The notes below the pieces were generated by a model, which saw only the letters and a program-made list of their open reading frames with translations, ran no database searches and had not been told where the DNA came from. From Aeromonas sobria (GTDB taxonomy: Bacteria; Pseudomonadota; Gammaproteobacteria; Enterobacterales; Aeromonadaceae): 64,000 nucleotides of DNA. The stretch lies in the NCBI RefSeq assembly GCF_000820145.1, contig NZ_CDBW01000023.1:62001-126000 (forward strand), written 5' to 3'. Shown piece by piece: positions 43,752-52,216 of the stretch. The position numbers were made by a program, and so were the translations under genes. How positions within the stretch are numbered: the stretch's first letter is position 1; the number at the start of each line of letters is the position of its first letter.

Positions 43752-46184
43752 TCAGAGACTGTGCTCGGTGCGGGCGATGATATCATCTTGCGCATCCGGG
43801 GATAAGGCGGTGAAGAAGGCCGAATAGCCCGCCACTCGCACCACCAGATCCCGGTACTGATCCGGATTGGCCTTGGCCGCCAGCAGGGTCTCCCGCGAGA
43901 CGATGTTGTACTGCACGTGCCACCCCTTGTGCACCTCGAAGAAGGTGCGCAGCAGGCTCATCAGCTTGGCCTTATCCCGCTCGTTCTCAAGGCTGGCCGG
44001 ACTCAGCTTCTGGTTGAGCAGCACCCCGCCGAGGATCGCCGCCGTGGGCAGCTTGCCGATGGAGTTGAACACCGCCGTCGGGCCGAGACGATCCGAACCC
44101 GAGGAGGGGCTGGCCCCTTCCGCCAGCGGGGTGCGGGCATGGCGGCCATCCGGGGTGGCCAGGGTGGCAGCACCGAACGGTACGTTGGCGGAGATGGAGG
44201 AGGTACCGGCGTAGTAGGTACCGCCGATGGGGCCGCGGCCGAAGCGGGTGTTGTGCAGCCCCTTGAGCTCGTCGATGTAGCTTTGGTAAGCCTGCACCAG
44301 CAGCAGGTCTACCTCGTCCAGATCGTTACCATATTTGGGGGCGGCATTGGTGAGGCGCTGGCGCAGCTGCTCCCCTGCCAGCCCGGCAAAGTCCTGCTCC
44401 AGCGCGGCAGCCAGTTCGTGCTGCCCCACCACACCCTGCTCGAATACCAGTTTCTTCAGGGCCGCCAGACTGTTGCCGAGGTTGGCGATCCCCACCTGCA
44501 GACCGGATACCCAGTCATAGACGGCGCCCCCCTCCTTGACGGTCTTGCCGCGCTCGATGCAGTCATCCACCAACGTGCTGCAGAGGATGTCGTGGGCCTG
44601 CGCTTCCAGCACGCTGTCGACCACGCAGTCGATCTCGATGGATTTGCGGGTGAAGTAGCGCACCTGCTCGTCCCAGCGGGCCATCACCTCGTCAAAGTTA
44701 CCAAAGCTCCCTTCCCGCAGTGACTGGGATTGTGGCAGGAATACCTTGCCGGTGGTGGCATCGCGGCCGCCATCGAGGGAGGCCAGCAGGATGCGGGCGA
44801 AGTTGATAAAGCTCATGCCGGTGCAGCGGTAGCCCCACTTGCCGGGCACCGCGGTCTCGATGCAGCCGATGGCGGCGTAGTGGTGGGCATCCTCTACGCT
44901 CACCCCGAGCTTGATGAACTCGGGGATCACTACCTCGTCGTTGTTGAAGGCGGGCATGCCAAAGCCGCAGCGGATCACTTGAATGCAGGCGTCGAGGAAA
45001 TCCTCGCTCATCCCGGCGTGGTAGCGCACCGAGAGGTTGGGCTGGGTGGAGCGCAGCTGGCCGCAGGACTCCAGAATCGCGTAGGAGAGGCCGTTGACCG
45101 CGTCATGGGCCGCACCATCCCGCCAGTTCTGGCCGCCAATGGTGACGTTCTGATAGAGCGGGCTGCCAGCGGAGGCCTTGGAGTGGGTGCCGGAGCGGAT
45201 CTTGTTCACTTCCAGCAACTTGAGCCAGCACCCTTGCAGCAGCTCGATGGCGCGCGTCCGTGGCAGTGATTCTGACAGCTCCACTTCGCGGCGATACCAA
45301 GGGTAGAGGTATTGATCCATCCGGCCAAACGACACCGAATGGCCATTGGATTCGATCTGCAGAATGAGCTGGATAAAGTAGCAGAGTTGCAGCGCCTGCC
45401 AGAAGGTCTCAGGGGGCTGGTGGGCTATGTGGGCGCAGTTGAGCGCGATGGTCTCAAGTTCGCTTTGGCGCTCGGCTTGCTGCTCTTGCGTGGCCATGTC
45501 GCTGGCAAGGGCGGCGTAGCGCCCGATGTGATCGCTGACCGCATCCAGGGTGATGGCGACGGCGTGCAGGAACTGCTCGCGTTGCAGATCGGCCCAATCC
45601 GCCAGATCCAGCCGACTGCGCCGCTCGGCCACTTTGGCCTTGAAGCCATCGAGCCCCAGCGTGAGCAGCTCCTCATAGTTGACCGCGAGATGGGCATCTC
45701 CCGAGGTCATGTTGCCCTCGGCCTTGATGATGCCGCTCTCCAGCAGCGCTTTCTGCTCATCGGTAAAGAGACCGAAACAGCGATCCTGCACCGTCTGGCC
45801 GCGCCAGAAGGGGGTGAGGGCGTGGATGATCTCTTTGTCGGTTTCGCTGACCGCAAAACCGGCACCGGGGCGGTCTGCCAGCTCGTCGATCTCCTTCTCA
45901 ATCCAGCTCACTGTGTATTCGGGAAACAGCGGCGCCGCCCGCACCTGACTGGCCTGGTTGCCGACGATGAGCTCGTCGTGCTTGATCCAGATGGTGCGTT
46001 CCTTGAGGTGATGGGCCAGCGCCAGAGCGCGGCGCACCGGCAATGGGCGGGCGAGATGAGCCTGATAGGCCTCGGTGTAGTGGCGGGCACGCTCGGTGCA
46101 AACCGGTGGCTGAACGATGTGGATCAGGCTCTCTTTGTGGGCGCGGATCCGCGGGCTGAGGGTATTGAGGTCGAGCTGGGTCAT
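43752..46184 (-). CDS. Glycyl radical enzyme of the YbiW/PflD type
   Basis: Oxygen-sensitive radical enzyme of 810 residues, the length of E. coli YbiW. The active-site Cys441 and Glu443 lie in YAAIGCIETAVPG, as in YbiW. The Glu two residues after the Cys is typical of dehydratase-type family members, not pyruvate formate-lyase, which has CC. The radical glycine is in VRVAGYSAFF (about Gly786). It has often been annotated formate acetyltransferase, which the active site argues against. With a dedicated activase four bases upstream and a fructose-6-phosphate aldolase divergent, it likely converts a sugar phosphate to an aldolase substrate. I recall a proposal of 1,5-anhydroglucitol-6-phosphate for the E. 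coli enzyme; treat that as tentative. Confidence 0.88.
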   Translation of the reverse strand: MTQLDLNTLSPRIRAHKESLIHIVQPPVCTERARHYTEAYQAHLARPLPVRRALALAHHLKERTIWIKHDELIVGNQASQVRAAPLFPEYTVSWIEKEIDELADRPGAGFAVSETDKEIIHALTPFWRGQTVQDRCFGLFTDEQKALLESGIIKAEGNMTSGDAHLAVNYEELLTLGLDGFKAKVAERRSRLDLADWADLQREQFLHAVAITLDAVSDHIGRYAALASDMATQEQQAERQSELETIALNCAHIAHQPPETFWQALQLCYFIQLILQIESNGHSVSFGRMDQYLYPWYRREVELSESLPRTRAIELLQGCWLKLLEVNKIRSGTHSKASAGSPLYQNVTIGGQNWRDGAAHDAVNGLSYAILESCGQLRSTQPNLSVRYHAGMSEDFLDACIQVIRCGFGMPAFNNDEVVIPEFIKLGVSVEDAHHYAAIGCIETAVPGKWGYRCTGMSFINFARILLASLDGGRDATTGKVFLPQSQSLREGSFGNFDEVMARWDEQVRYFTRKSIEIDCVVDSVLEAQAHDILCSTLVDDCIERGKTVKEGGAVYDWVSGLQVGIANLGNSLAALKKLVFEQGVVGQHELAAALEQDFAGLAGEQLRQRLTNAAPKYGNDLDEVDLLLVQAYQSYIDELKGLHNTRFGRGPIGGTYYAGTSSISANVPFGAATLATPDGRHARTPLAEGASPSSGSDRLGPTAVFNSIGKLPTAAILGGVLLNQKLSPASLENERDKAKLMSLLRTFFEVHKGWHVQYNIVSRETLLAAKANPDQYRDLVVRVAGYSAFFTALSPDAQDDIIARTEHSL

Positions 46185-46188
46185 GATC

Positions 46189-47085
46189 TTATCCTCTGGT
46201 CACAGGGGTCAGCCCCTGACGTTGGGCGTATGCGTGGGCAAAGCTGAGTAAATCGGGGTCGTCGAGTGGTGTATCCGGCGCCTGATAGGGCAGATCCAGC
46301 AGGGCATATTTGCCCATCCCCAAGGTGTGGTAGGGGAGGAAGTGGATCTCCTGCACCGTGCCGAGACTGGCGGCGGTGTCGGTGATGGCGGTGATCGATG
46401 CGCGGTCGGCATTGAAACCGGGAATGAGCGGCACCCGGATCTGCATCGGCACACCGTGCTCGGCGAGGCGTTTGAGGTTCGCGATGGGCAGCTCCACCTT
46501 GCCGCGGGTCCAGTTGAAGAAACGTTCTTTATCCACGTGTTTGAGATCCGCCAGCACCAGATCCAGTGAGGGGAGGCTTGGCTCAATCTGGTGCCAGGGC
46601 ACATGGAGGCAGCTCTCGACCGCAGTGTGCAGCCCTTCGGCCTTGCAGCGGGCCAGCAGGGACGCTGCAAAGTCGGGCTGCATAAAAGGCTCGCCACCAG
46701 AGAGGGTGACGCCACCGCCGCTGCGCTCGAAGAAGGGGCGATCGCGCAAGATGGTGTCCATCAGGGTGTCCAGGGTTTCATCGTGGCCGCACACCTGCAG
46801 CGCTTCGCTGGGGCAGAGGCCGCGCAGCCGTTCCATATCTTCGGCCTTGAGGGCTGAGCGGGTGAGCTGGATGCCTTCGCTGTCACGCAAGATTGCCGGA
46901 CAGGTCTGGCTGCAGAGCTGGCATCCCTCGATGCATTGGCGTCGGTCGAGTAGTATGTCCGGCTTGAGAGCGCGGCTTTCCGGGTTTTGACACCACAGGC
47001 AAGCTAGCGAGCACCCCTTGAGAAACACCAGGGTGCGAATGCCGGGGCCATCGTGAGTTGAATATCGTTGCAGGTCGAAAATCAT
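46189..47085 (-). CDS. Glycyl-radical enzyme activating protein (radical SAM), YbiY/PflC-like
   Basis: Radical SAM activase of 298 residues that installs the glycyl radical on the adjacent enzyme. The N-terminal cluster motif is [14 protein letters not shown] (CxxxCxxC). An inserted ferredoxin-like segment with Cys clusters ([13 protein letters not shown] and [11 protein letters not shown]) marks the long activase type used by dehydratase-like glycyl radical enzymes. [17 protein letters not shown] follows. AAGGAGG precedes the ATG. Both genes are expected to be anaerobic, and a perfect FNR box lies upstream. Confidence 0.9.
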   Translation of the reverse strand: MIFDLQRYSTHDGPGIRTLVFLKGCSLACLWCQNPESRALKPDILLDRRQCIEGCQLCSQTCPAILRDSEGIQLTRSALKAEDMERLRGLCPSEALQVCGHDETLDTLMDTILRDRPFFERSGGGVTLSGGEPFMQPDFAASLLARCKAEGLHTAVESCLHVPWHQIEPSLPSLDLVLADLKHVDKERFFNWTRGKVELPIANLKRLAEHGVPMQIRVPLIPGFNADRASITAITDTAASLGTVQEIHFLPYHTLGMGKYALLDLPYQAPDTPLDDPDLLSFAHAYAQRQGLTPVTRG

Positions 47086-47101
47086 ACCGCCTCCTTTTGT
47101 T

Positions 47102-47177
47102 TTTCATTCTATTTGCTTTCATTCGAAAGTTGATTTGATTTCGATCAAGTATTTCGCAGATGTTTTGTCGCTAGAAT
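47102..47177. promoter_or_regulatory. Divergent FNR-controlled promoters with possible DeoR-type operator repeats
   Basis: A perfect FNR box TTGAT-TTCG-ATCAA spans 47135-47148 with centre 47141.5. A TAGAAT box lies 33 bp away on each side: at 47172-47177 reading right (toward fsa) and at 47111-47106 reading left (toward the activase). This places one dimer near -41.5 of both promoters, the class II geometry. Two TTTCATTC repeats at 47102 and 47117, 15 bp apart, overlap the leftward promoter and may bind the DeoR-type regulator. Confidence 0.78.
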
Positions 47178-47212
47178 GGCGACATATTAAACATCCCGTT
47201 AAGGAGTTAGAG

Positions 47213-47866
47213 ATGGAGCTATATCTCGATACCGCCGATGTGGCGGCAGTACGTCGTTGGTCACGGATCCTGCCGTTGGCCGGTGTCACCACCAATCCTT
47301 CCATTACTGCCGCCGGGGGATTGCCGCTGAGCGAGCTGCTGCCCGCCCTGCGCGACGTACTGGGCCCCAAGGCTCGCCTGTTTGCCCAGGTGATGGCCAA
47401 AACCGAAACCGAGATGGTGCGTGAGGCGTTCGCCCTGCGTGAGCTGGACCCGGATCTGGTGATCAAGATCCCGGTATGCGCAGAGGGGCTGGTTGCCATC
47501 AAGAGCCTGACCGCCAACGGGGTGCCGACCCTGGGTACGGCTGTCTATACCCCGCTGCAAGGCTGGTTGGCGGCGGTGGCGGGGGCGGAATATGTCGCTC
47601 CCTACGTTAACCGGCTGGACGCTCAGGGGGGCGATGGCATCGCCACCGTGCAGGAGCTGCAACAGCTGCTTGAGCTGCACGCACCGAACAGCAAGGTGCT
47701 GGCGGCGTCATTCCGCACTCCCCGTCAGGCGCTCGACTGCCTGCTGGCCGGTTGCCAATCCATCACATTGCCGCTCGATGTGGCCGAGCAGTTGCTAAAT
47801 GTGCCTGCGGTGGATGCGGCATTGGCGAAGTTTGATCAGGATTGGCAGCGCGCTTTCGGTCGCTGA
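47213..47866 (+). CDS. fsaA: Fructose-6-phosphate aldolase
   Basis: Class I aldolase of 217 residues (E. coli FsaA has 220). It cleaves fructose 6-phosphate or a 1-deoxy analogue to glyceraldehyde 3-phosphate and dihydroxyacetone or hydroxyacetone. The Schiff-base Lys is at position 85 (LVIKIPVC), as in E. coli. [39 protein letters not shown] and [16 protein letters not shown] are characteristic. AAGGAG lies six bases before the ATG. It is divergent from the glycyl-radical operon and shares the FNR-box promoter. E. coli also keeps ybiW, ybiY and fsaA next to each other. Confidence 0.92.
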   Translation: MELYLDTADVAAVRRWSRILPLAGVTTNPSITAAGGLPLSELLPALRDVLGPKARLFAQVMAKTETEMVREAFALRELDPDLVIKIPVCAEGLVAIKSLTANGVPTLGTAVYTPLQGWLAAVAGAEYVAPYVNRLDAQGGDGIATVQELQQLLELHAPNSKVLAASFRTPRQALDCLLAGCQSITLPLDVAEQLLNVPAVDAALAKFDQDWQRAFGR

Positions 47867-47980
47867 TCGCAGTGATAGATGGGGGAGGGTGAAGAGACGC
47901 GGGTGATGGGGATTGACCGACTAGACTTGAAAGAGGTGGCCACCTTCGCTGGCTGCCTTGCAGTCTACTGGAGGTATCCC

Positions 47981-48160
47981 ATGAGCGACCATCTGCTGCT
48001 CCCCCATGGTGAAGATCTGCGTCGTGCGGTGCGCTGGCTCAGTGAACACCACCTGCACGATATCGCCGCCATTGAAGAGGCCAGCCTGCGTTTTGATCTC
48101 TCGCCACTGGATGAAGAGTTTTTGATCCAGCACTGGCTCGACAACCAGCGCCAATCCTGA
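47981..48160 (+). CDS. Small hypothetical protein, 59 residues
   Basis: Acidic helical protein beginning MSDHLLLPHGEDLRRAVRWL, with GGAGG seven bases before the ATG. It has no membrane or signal features. The size and the strong ribosome-binding site support a real gene. It follows fsa by 114 bp, in the same direction, and may be on its own transcript. I do not recognise the family. Confidence 0.7.
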   Translation: MSDHLLLPHGEDLRRAVRWLSEHHLHDIAAIEEASLRFDLSPLDEEFLIQHWLDNQRQS

Positions 48161-48300
48161 GGTAAGACTTCAGTGCTCTGTCATTGGACGACAGCCCTTG
48201 GCAACAGGGCTAAGGCAGTGGGAGTGTGGGGTAGAAGGCGCGACGGAAGCTATGGCCCTGCTGCCACACCAGATGGCTGGCAGCAAGGTGGCAAGTGGGG

Positions 48301-48477
48301 TTAAGTGGTCTTTTCCAGGTGGTTTTGGTAAATCTGCTGCCACTTGTCCAGTTCGTTTTCATCACCCTGTTGCTGCCAGAACTCGCAGATGGAACTCGCC
48401 ATCTCGCATGCCATGGCGTGGTCACCGTCACGGCGACTCATCAGGTATTGCCCCAGCCAGCTTTGATACTGTTTCAT
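48301..48477 (-). CDS. Small hypothetical protein, 58 residues
   Basis: Reads MKQYQSWLGQYLMSRRDGDH and ends WQQIYQNHLEKTT. It has AAGGAG eight bases before the ATG. Rich in Trp, Gln and Glu, it looks like a soluble helical protein. It converges on the 59-residue gene. Length and composition are coherent and the ribosome-binding site is strong, but no family is recognised. Confidence 0.65.
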   Translation of the reverse strand: MKQYQSWLGQYLMSRRDGDHAMACEMASSICEFWQQQGDENELDKWQQIYQNHLEKTT

Positions 48478-48785
48478 TGCACGATCTCCTTATCCATTTA
48501 ACCTTTGAAATTGCTGCTGTGGGCGGTCCTTCCCGGAGCGCGTTACCACAGCCACTTTCGCCACGCCTGATGGTGATCGGTTGTTTCTATCGCCACACTT
48601 ACTGTCAATTCTGATAACTGGCGTATAAAAACAGTGCGAAGGTGTTAAAAATTGGCTACCACCTTATCACGAAATGGTGTGAATTGCAGGTTTTGGGGCC
48701 AATTGAGTTATAAGCGCAGGGGGGCTATAGCCACGACCTGTGCTGGGGGAACCAGTGAGAAGGGGGATAGGAGCTAGGTGACCCG
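48478..48785. other. 308-bp region without a recognised gene
   Basis: It contains an A/T-rich segment with possible promoter elements (GTATAAAAAC near 48624) but no frame with a ribosome-binding site. Nothing else is recognised. Confidence 0.4.
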
Positions 48786-49235
48786 TTACTGGGTCACCCG
48801 GCGGGCTTGCCAGTAGCGGCTGTTCCAGTAGACGTTGTCGAGACGGGAGCGGATAACGCCTTTACTGGTGGAGGCGTGGATAAACTCCCCTGCACCGGTA
48901 TAGACCCCCACATGGTATTGCTGCCAGCCGGTCTTGAAAAAGACCAGGTCCCCGTGCTGCAGGCGGTAGCGATCCACCGGCTTACCTATGCTGGCCTGGG
49001 ACTCGGTGGTTCTTGGCAGACTGAAGCCGAGAACCTGGTTGTAGGCGAGTTGGGTGAAGGCGGAGCAGTCGAGCCCGGCGCGGCTGGCACCGCCCATCCG
49101 GTAAGGGACACCGCGCCACTGCTGGTAGAAACCATCAAAGGCACTACTCTGCCGGGGGGGCGGAGGCGGCTCCGGCGTGCTGGAGCAGGCGGCCAGCAGC
49201 AGGGTCAGCAGGAATAGCGACAGCTTGCGATACAT
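48786..49235 (-). CDS. NlpC/P60-family lipoprotein endopeptidase
   Basis: Peptidoglycan endopeptidase-type lipoprotein of 149 residues. The start MYRKLSLFLL gives a lipoprotein signal with lipobox LLAAC. A proline-rich linker (EPPPPPRQ) follows. The C40 catalytic triad is visible: Cys in GLDCSAFTQLAY, His in YHVGVYTG and His in FIHASTSKGV. The family includes E. coli NlpC and MepS, which cut D-Ala/mDAP or peptide crosslinks. Which one this matches is not decided. Longer starts exist upstream but lack signal logic. Confidence 0.88.
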   Translation of the reverse strand: MYRKLSLFLLTLLLAACSSTPEPPPPPRQSSAFDGFYQQWRGVPYRMGGASRAGLDCSAFTQLAYNQVLGFSLPRTTESQASIGKPVDRYRLQHGDLVFFKTGWQQYHVGVYTGAGEFIHASTSKGVIRSRLDNVYWNSRYWQARRVTQ

Positions 49236-49400
49236 CGGGGCTCTCTTCACAGACATGTTTAACCAATAGCAAAGTACAGCTACTGCTGTGTTCAACCACC
49301 TGGTTGTTGGGCCGGAGGTGGTGATGCGACAACTTTTCCATCATAAACAGGGATCTGGCTCCATACCTAGCAGCGGAGCGGAAAAATGCGGCGGGGGCTC

Positions 49401-49425
49401 AAAAAAAGCCAGCCCGAGGGCTGGC
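49401..49425 (-). terminator. Terminator of oxyR
   Basis: Stem GCCAGCCC / GGGCTGGC with a 2-nt gap, followed on the minus strand by a run of seven T. It lies 8 bp after the oxyR stop. Confidence 0.9.
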
Positions 49426-49432
49426 GTCTGCG

Positions 49433-50341
49433 TTATGAGGCAGGGGTTATCAACGGCTTGAGCAGTTCCGCCAGCTTGTAGAAGGTCTGCACCCGGGTGG
49501 TGCTGGGGCGCCAGACCAGTCCGATTTCGCGATAGGGCATCTCCCCGGGGAGCGGGATGGCTACCAGATCGGAGTTGGCGAGAATGCCGGCATCGATGGC
49601 CATCTGCGGCAAGAAGGTGGTGCCGAGACCCGCTTCCACCATCTGTACCAGGGTATGCAGGCTGGTAGCGGCGAACGGGTTGATCTTGCTCTTGTCCCGC
49701 AAGCTGCATGCGCTCACCGCGTGCTCGGTGAGGCAGTGTTCCCGCTCCAGCAGAAAGATGCTTTGATTCGGCAGCTCTTTATAGTCGAACGGGGTATGCA
49801 GACCGGCCGCCATGCTGGCGGGCATCACCATATGGAACGGATCCTGACCAACGGTCTTGCAGTGAAAACCGCCGATCTCGATGGGCAGGGCGAGGATCAG
49901 CAGATCGAGCTGCCCCTGCTCCAGCTGCTTGAGCAGGTTGCTGGTGGTGTCTTCGCGCAGCAACAATTCCAGCTCAGGATAGGTCTTGCTGCACACTTTC
50001 AGCAGTTTGCTGAGCAGGAAGGGGGCAATAGTGGGAATACAGCCAAGACGGACTGTACCCTGCATCACGCCGCCCTGATGTTGTCCGAGCTCCATCAGAT
50101 CCCGCGCATCGGAGAGTAAATTGCGAGCTCGCTCGACGATTTCCATGCCGACCGGGGTCATAATGAAGCTCTTGTGGTCCCGTTCCACCAGTTGCAGGCT
50201 CATCATGTCCTCCAGCGTCTGGATCCCGGTACTCAGGGTCGACTGGCTGACATGGCAGGCCTTGGCGGCGCGATTGAAGTTCTTGTGCTCGTCGAGAGCA
50301 ACCAGATATTGCAGCTGTTTGAGGCTGGGCCAACGTTGCAT
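49433..50341 (-). CDS. oxyR: Hydrogen peroxide sensor OxyR
   Basis: LysR-type regulator of 302 residues. The helix-turn-helix is NFNRAAKACHVSQSTLSTGI. The redox pair occurs as HCLTEHAVSAC, Cys203 and Cys212, nine residues apart exactly as Cys199 and Cys208 of E. coli OxyR. This spacing and the flanking ATSLHTLVQMVEAGLG support OxyR over other LysR proteins. It is divergent from a 2-Cys peroxiredoxin, a typical OxyR target. The start is at MQRWPSLKQLQYL. Confidence 0.9.
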   Translation of the reverse strand: MQRWPSLKQLQYLVALDEHKNFNRAAKACHVSQSTLSTGIQTLEDMMSLQLVERDHKSFIMTPVGMEIVERARNLLSDARDLMELGQHQGGVMQGTVRLGCIPTIAPFLLSKLLKVCSKTYPELELLLREDTTSNLLKQLEQGQLDLLILALPIEIGGFHCKTVGQDPFHMVMPASMAAGLHTPFDYKELPNQSIFLLEREHCLTEHAVSACSLRDKSKINPFAATSLHTLVQMVEAGLGTTFLPQMAIDAGILANSDLVAIPLPGEMPYREIGLVWRPSTTRVQTFYKLAELLKPLITPAS

Positions 50342-50376
50342 AGAAAAACCCGATTAATGCTATCTATTTAATTTGA

Positions 50377-50404
50377 TTTACTAATCTACCATCGGGTCTA
50401 TAGT
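50377..50404 (+). promoter_or_regulatory. Probable peroxiredoxin promoter
   Basis: TATAGT at 50399-50404 with TTTACT 16 bp upstream. Repeated CTAT/GATT/AATC elements around it could be OxyR contacts, but I could not line up a full four-element OxyR motif. Confidence 0.4.
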
Positions 50405-50486
50405 TTGTCGCTTGAATTAGATGGACTTGGCTCTAGGTAGCCCAATCCGCACCGGATTGTTCACTTCACATAAAGAGGAATTGAAT

Positions 50487-51089
50487 ATGGTATTGGTAGG
50501 CCGTCCCGCACCCGATTTTACTGCCGCAGCTGTTCTGGGCAATGGCGAGATCGTTGATTCATTCAACCTGTCATCCCACATCAAAGGCAAAGCTGCCGTT
50601 ATCTTCTTCTATCCGCTCGATTTCACCTTCGTCTGCCCGTCCGAGCTGATTGCCTTCGATCACCGCTATGAAGAGTTCCAGAAGCGTGGCGTGGAAGTTA
50701 TCGGTGTTTCCATCGATTCCCAGTTCTCCCACAACGCATGGCGCAATACCAAAGTGGAAGATGGTGGTATTGGTCAGGTCAAGTACCCGCTGATCGCTGA
50801 CGTGAAACACGAAATCTGCAAAGCCTATGACGTTGAGCATCCGGAAGCCGGTGTGGCGTTCCGTGGTTCCTTCCTGATCGACAGGAACGGTGTCGTTCGT
50901 CACCAGGTGGTCAACGATCTGCCGCTGGGCCGCAACATCGACGAGATGCTGCGCATGGTCGATGCCCTGCAATTCCACGAAGAGCACGGCGAAGTGTGCC
51001 CGGCTCAGTGGGAAAAAGGCAAAAAAGGCATGACAGCTTCACCGGATGGCGTGGCCAAGTACCTGTCCGAGAATGCTGACTCCCTGTAA
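50487..51089 (+). CDS. Typical 2-Cys peroxiredoxin (AhpC/TSA family)
   Basis: Peroxidase of 200 residues that reduces hydrogen peroxide, organic peroxides and peroxynitrite. The peroxidatic Cys50 is in FTFVCPSE and the resolving Cys171 is in EVCPAQW. The GGIG loop of sensitive peroxiredoxins is present, but the C-terminal YF motif is not (the end is YLSENADSL), so inactivation sensitivity is unclear. No ahpF follows; reduction by thioredoxin or another reductase is likely. The ATG at 50487 has a GAGG element upstream. It is transcribed divergently from oxyR. Confidence 0.92.
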   Translation: MVLVGRPAPDFTAAAVLGNGEIVDSFNLSSHIKGKAAVIFFYPLDFTFVCPSELIAFDHRYEEFQKRGVEVIGVSIDSQFSHNAWRNTKVEDGGIGQVKYPLIADVKHEICKAYDVEHPEAGVAFRGSFLIDRNGVVRHQVVNDLPLGRNIDEMLRMVDALQFHEEHGEVCPAQWEKGKKGMTASPDGVAKYLSENADSL

Positions 51090-51111
51090 TCGGGTCGCAC
51101 TCCATTTGAAG

Positions 51112-51138
51112 AACCGGCGCCAAGGCGCCGGTTTTTTT
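51112..51138 (+). terminator. Terminator of the peroxiredoxin gene
   Basis: Perfect stem AACCGGCGCC / GGCGCCGGTT with a 2-nt loop and seven T. Confidence 0.92.
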
Positions 51139-51203
51139 ATGTTTGTGATCAGCAGAACCAAGTGATGGCTGCTCAATCAGAGTGGGGTAGCCAGTGGTTA
51201 GGC

Positions 51204-51232
51204 ATAAAAAAACGCGCCAATTGGCGCGTTTT
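51204..51232 (-). terminator. Terminator of the RloC-like operon
   Basis: Palindrome AAAACGCGCCAA / TTGGCGCGTTTT, with the A run on the plus strand (T run on the minus strand). It lies 15 bp beyond the ATP-grasp gene. Confidence 0.88.
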
Positions 51233-51247
51233 GCTATCTGCTTGTGG

Positions 51248-52213
51248 CTACTCGTCAAAGATCCCGAAGTGATCTTTGGCGAAGTTGACCCGCTGCTCCA
51301 CGTTCATCTTCACTTGGCCCAGCTTCTCGATGGTCTTGAGATTGGGTACCAGGCCGCGGCCGTTGGCGATCTGGATGGCAAGACCGGGACGGGCGTTGAG
51401 CTCCAGCAGCATGGGGCCACGGAACTTGTCCAGCACCATATCGGTGCCGATATAGCCCAGACCCGACATCTCGTAGCAGGAGGCGGCCAGGGTCAGCAGG
51501 GTATCCCAGTGGGGCACCTTGAGATCATAGAGGTCAAGGCCGGTATCCGGGTGGTGGCGCAGCGGATTGCCAAACTGCACCGCCCGCAGGGCACGACCGG
51601 TACGCAGGCACAGGCCTACCCCCACGGCGCCCTGGTGCAGGTTCGCCTTGCCATCCGAGGCGGCGGTAGAGAGGCGCATCATCGCCATCACCGGGAACCC
51701 CTTGAAGATGATGACCCGGGCATCGGGTACCCCTTCGAAGGAGTACCCGTCGAACACATCATCAAAGTTGATGAGGCCTTCCACCAGTGCCACGTCGGGC
51801 TTGCCGCCAAGCGAATAGAGCCCCGCCAGAATGTTGGAGACATGACGCTCCAGATCCTGACCGTTGGAGGCACTGCCGTTGGGCTTGTAGAAGAGACCAT
51901 CTTCCTGACGCAGGATCACCAAGATCCCCTTGCCACCCGAGCCGCGGGCCGGTTTGATACAAAACCCTGGCCAATCCTTGACCAGCTTGGTGATCCGCAC
52001 CACATCGTGCTGGGCTCGGATGGTACCGATCAGCTCAGGCACGGTGACACCGGCATCCAGCGCGATGCGCTTGGTCTGCAGCTTGTCATCCACCAGCGGG
52101 TAGAGGCTGCGCGGATTGTAGCGGCTGATGTAGGAGTGGTTACGCTTGTTCATACCGAGGATGCCTGATTGGGACAGGCTCCACGGGGTGGTGTATTTTT
52201 CCCAGAACCACAT
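51248..52213 (-). CDS. RimK-related ATP-grasp ligase (alpha-L-glutamate ligase-like)
   Basis: Cytoplasmic ATP-grasp protein of 321 residues. ATP-binding elements GFCIKPARGSGGKGILVI, EGLINFDDVFDG and the metal-binding LLELNARPGLAIQIAN are present. The family (TIGR02291-like) is related to RimK glutamate ligases but its substrate is unknown. It is the last gene of a three-gene operon with a retropepsin-like protease and a membrane inactive-transglutaminase protein, three bases after the latter. Pseudomonas homologues have been called Rlo proteins and linked to osmotic stress tolerance, from memory. Confidence 0.85.
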   Translation of the reverse strand: MWFWEKYTTPWSLSQSGILGMNKRNHSYISRYNPRSLYPLVDDKLQTKRIALDAGVTVPELIGTIRAQHDVVRITKLVKDWPGFCIKPARGSGGKGILVILRQEDGLFYKPNGSASNGQDLERHVSNILAGLYSLGGKPDVALVEGLINFDDVFDGYSFEGVPDARVIIFKGFPVMAMMRLSTAASDGKANLHQGAVGVGLCLRTGRALRAVQFGNPLRHHPDTGLDLYDLKVPHWDTLLTLAASCYEMSGLGYIGTDMVLDKFRGPMLLELNARPGLAIQIANGRGLVPNLKTIEKLGQVKMNVEQRVNFAKDHFGIFDE

Positions 52214-52216
52214 CTG

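Noticed and set aside
43752..46184. Annotation as pyruvate formate-lyase
   Set aside because: The active site is GCIET with a single Cys; pyruvate formate-lyase has two adjacent Cys, so the dehydratase-type label is better.
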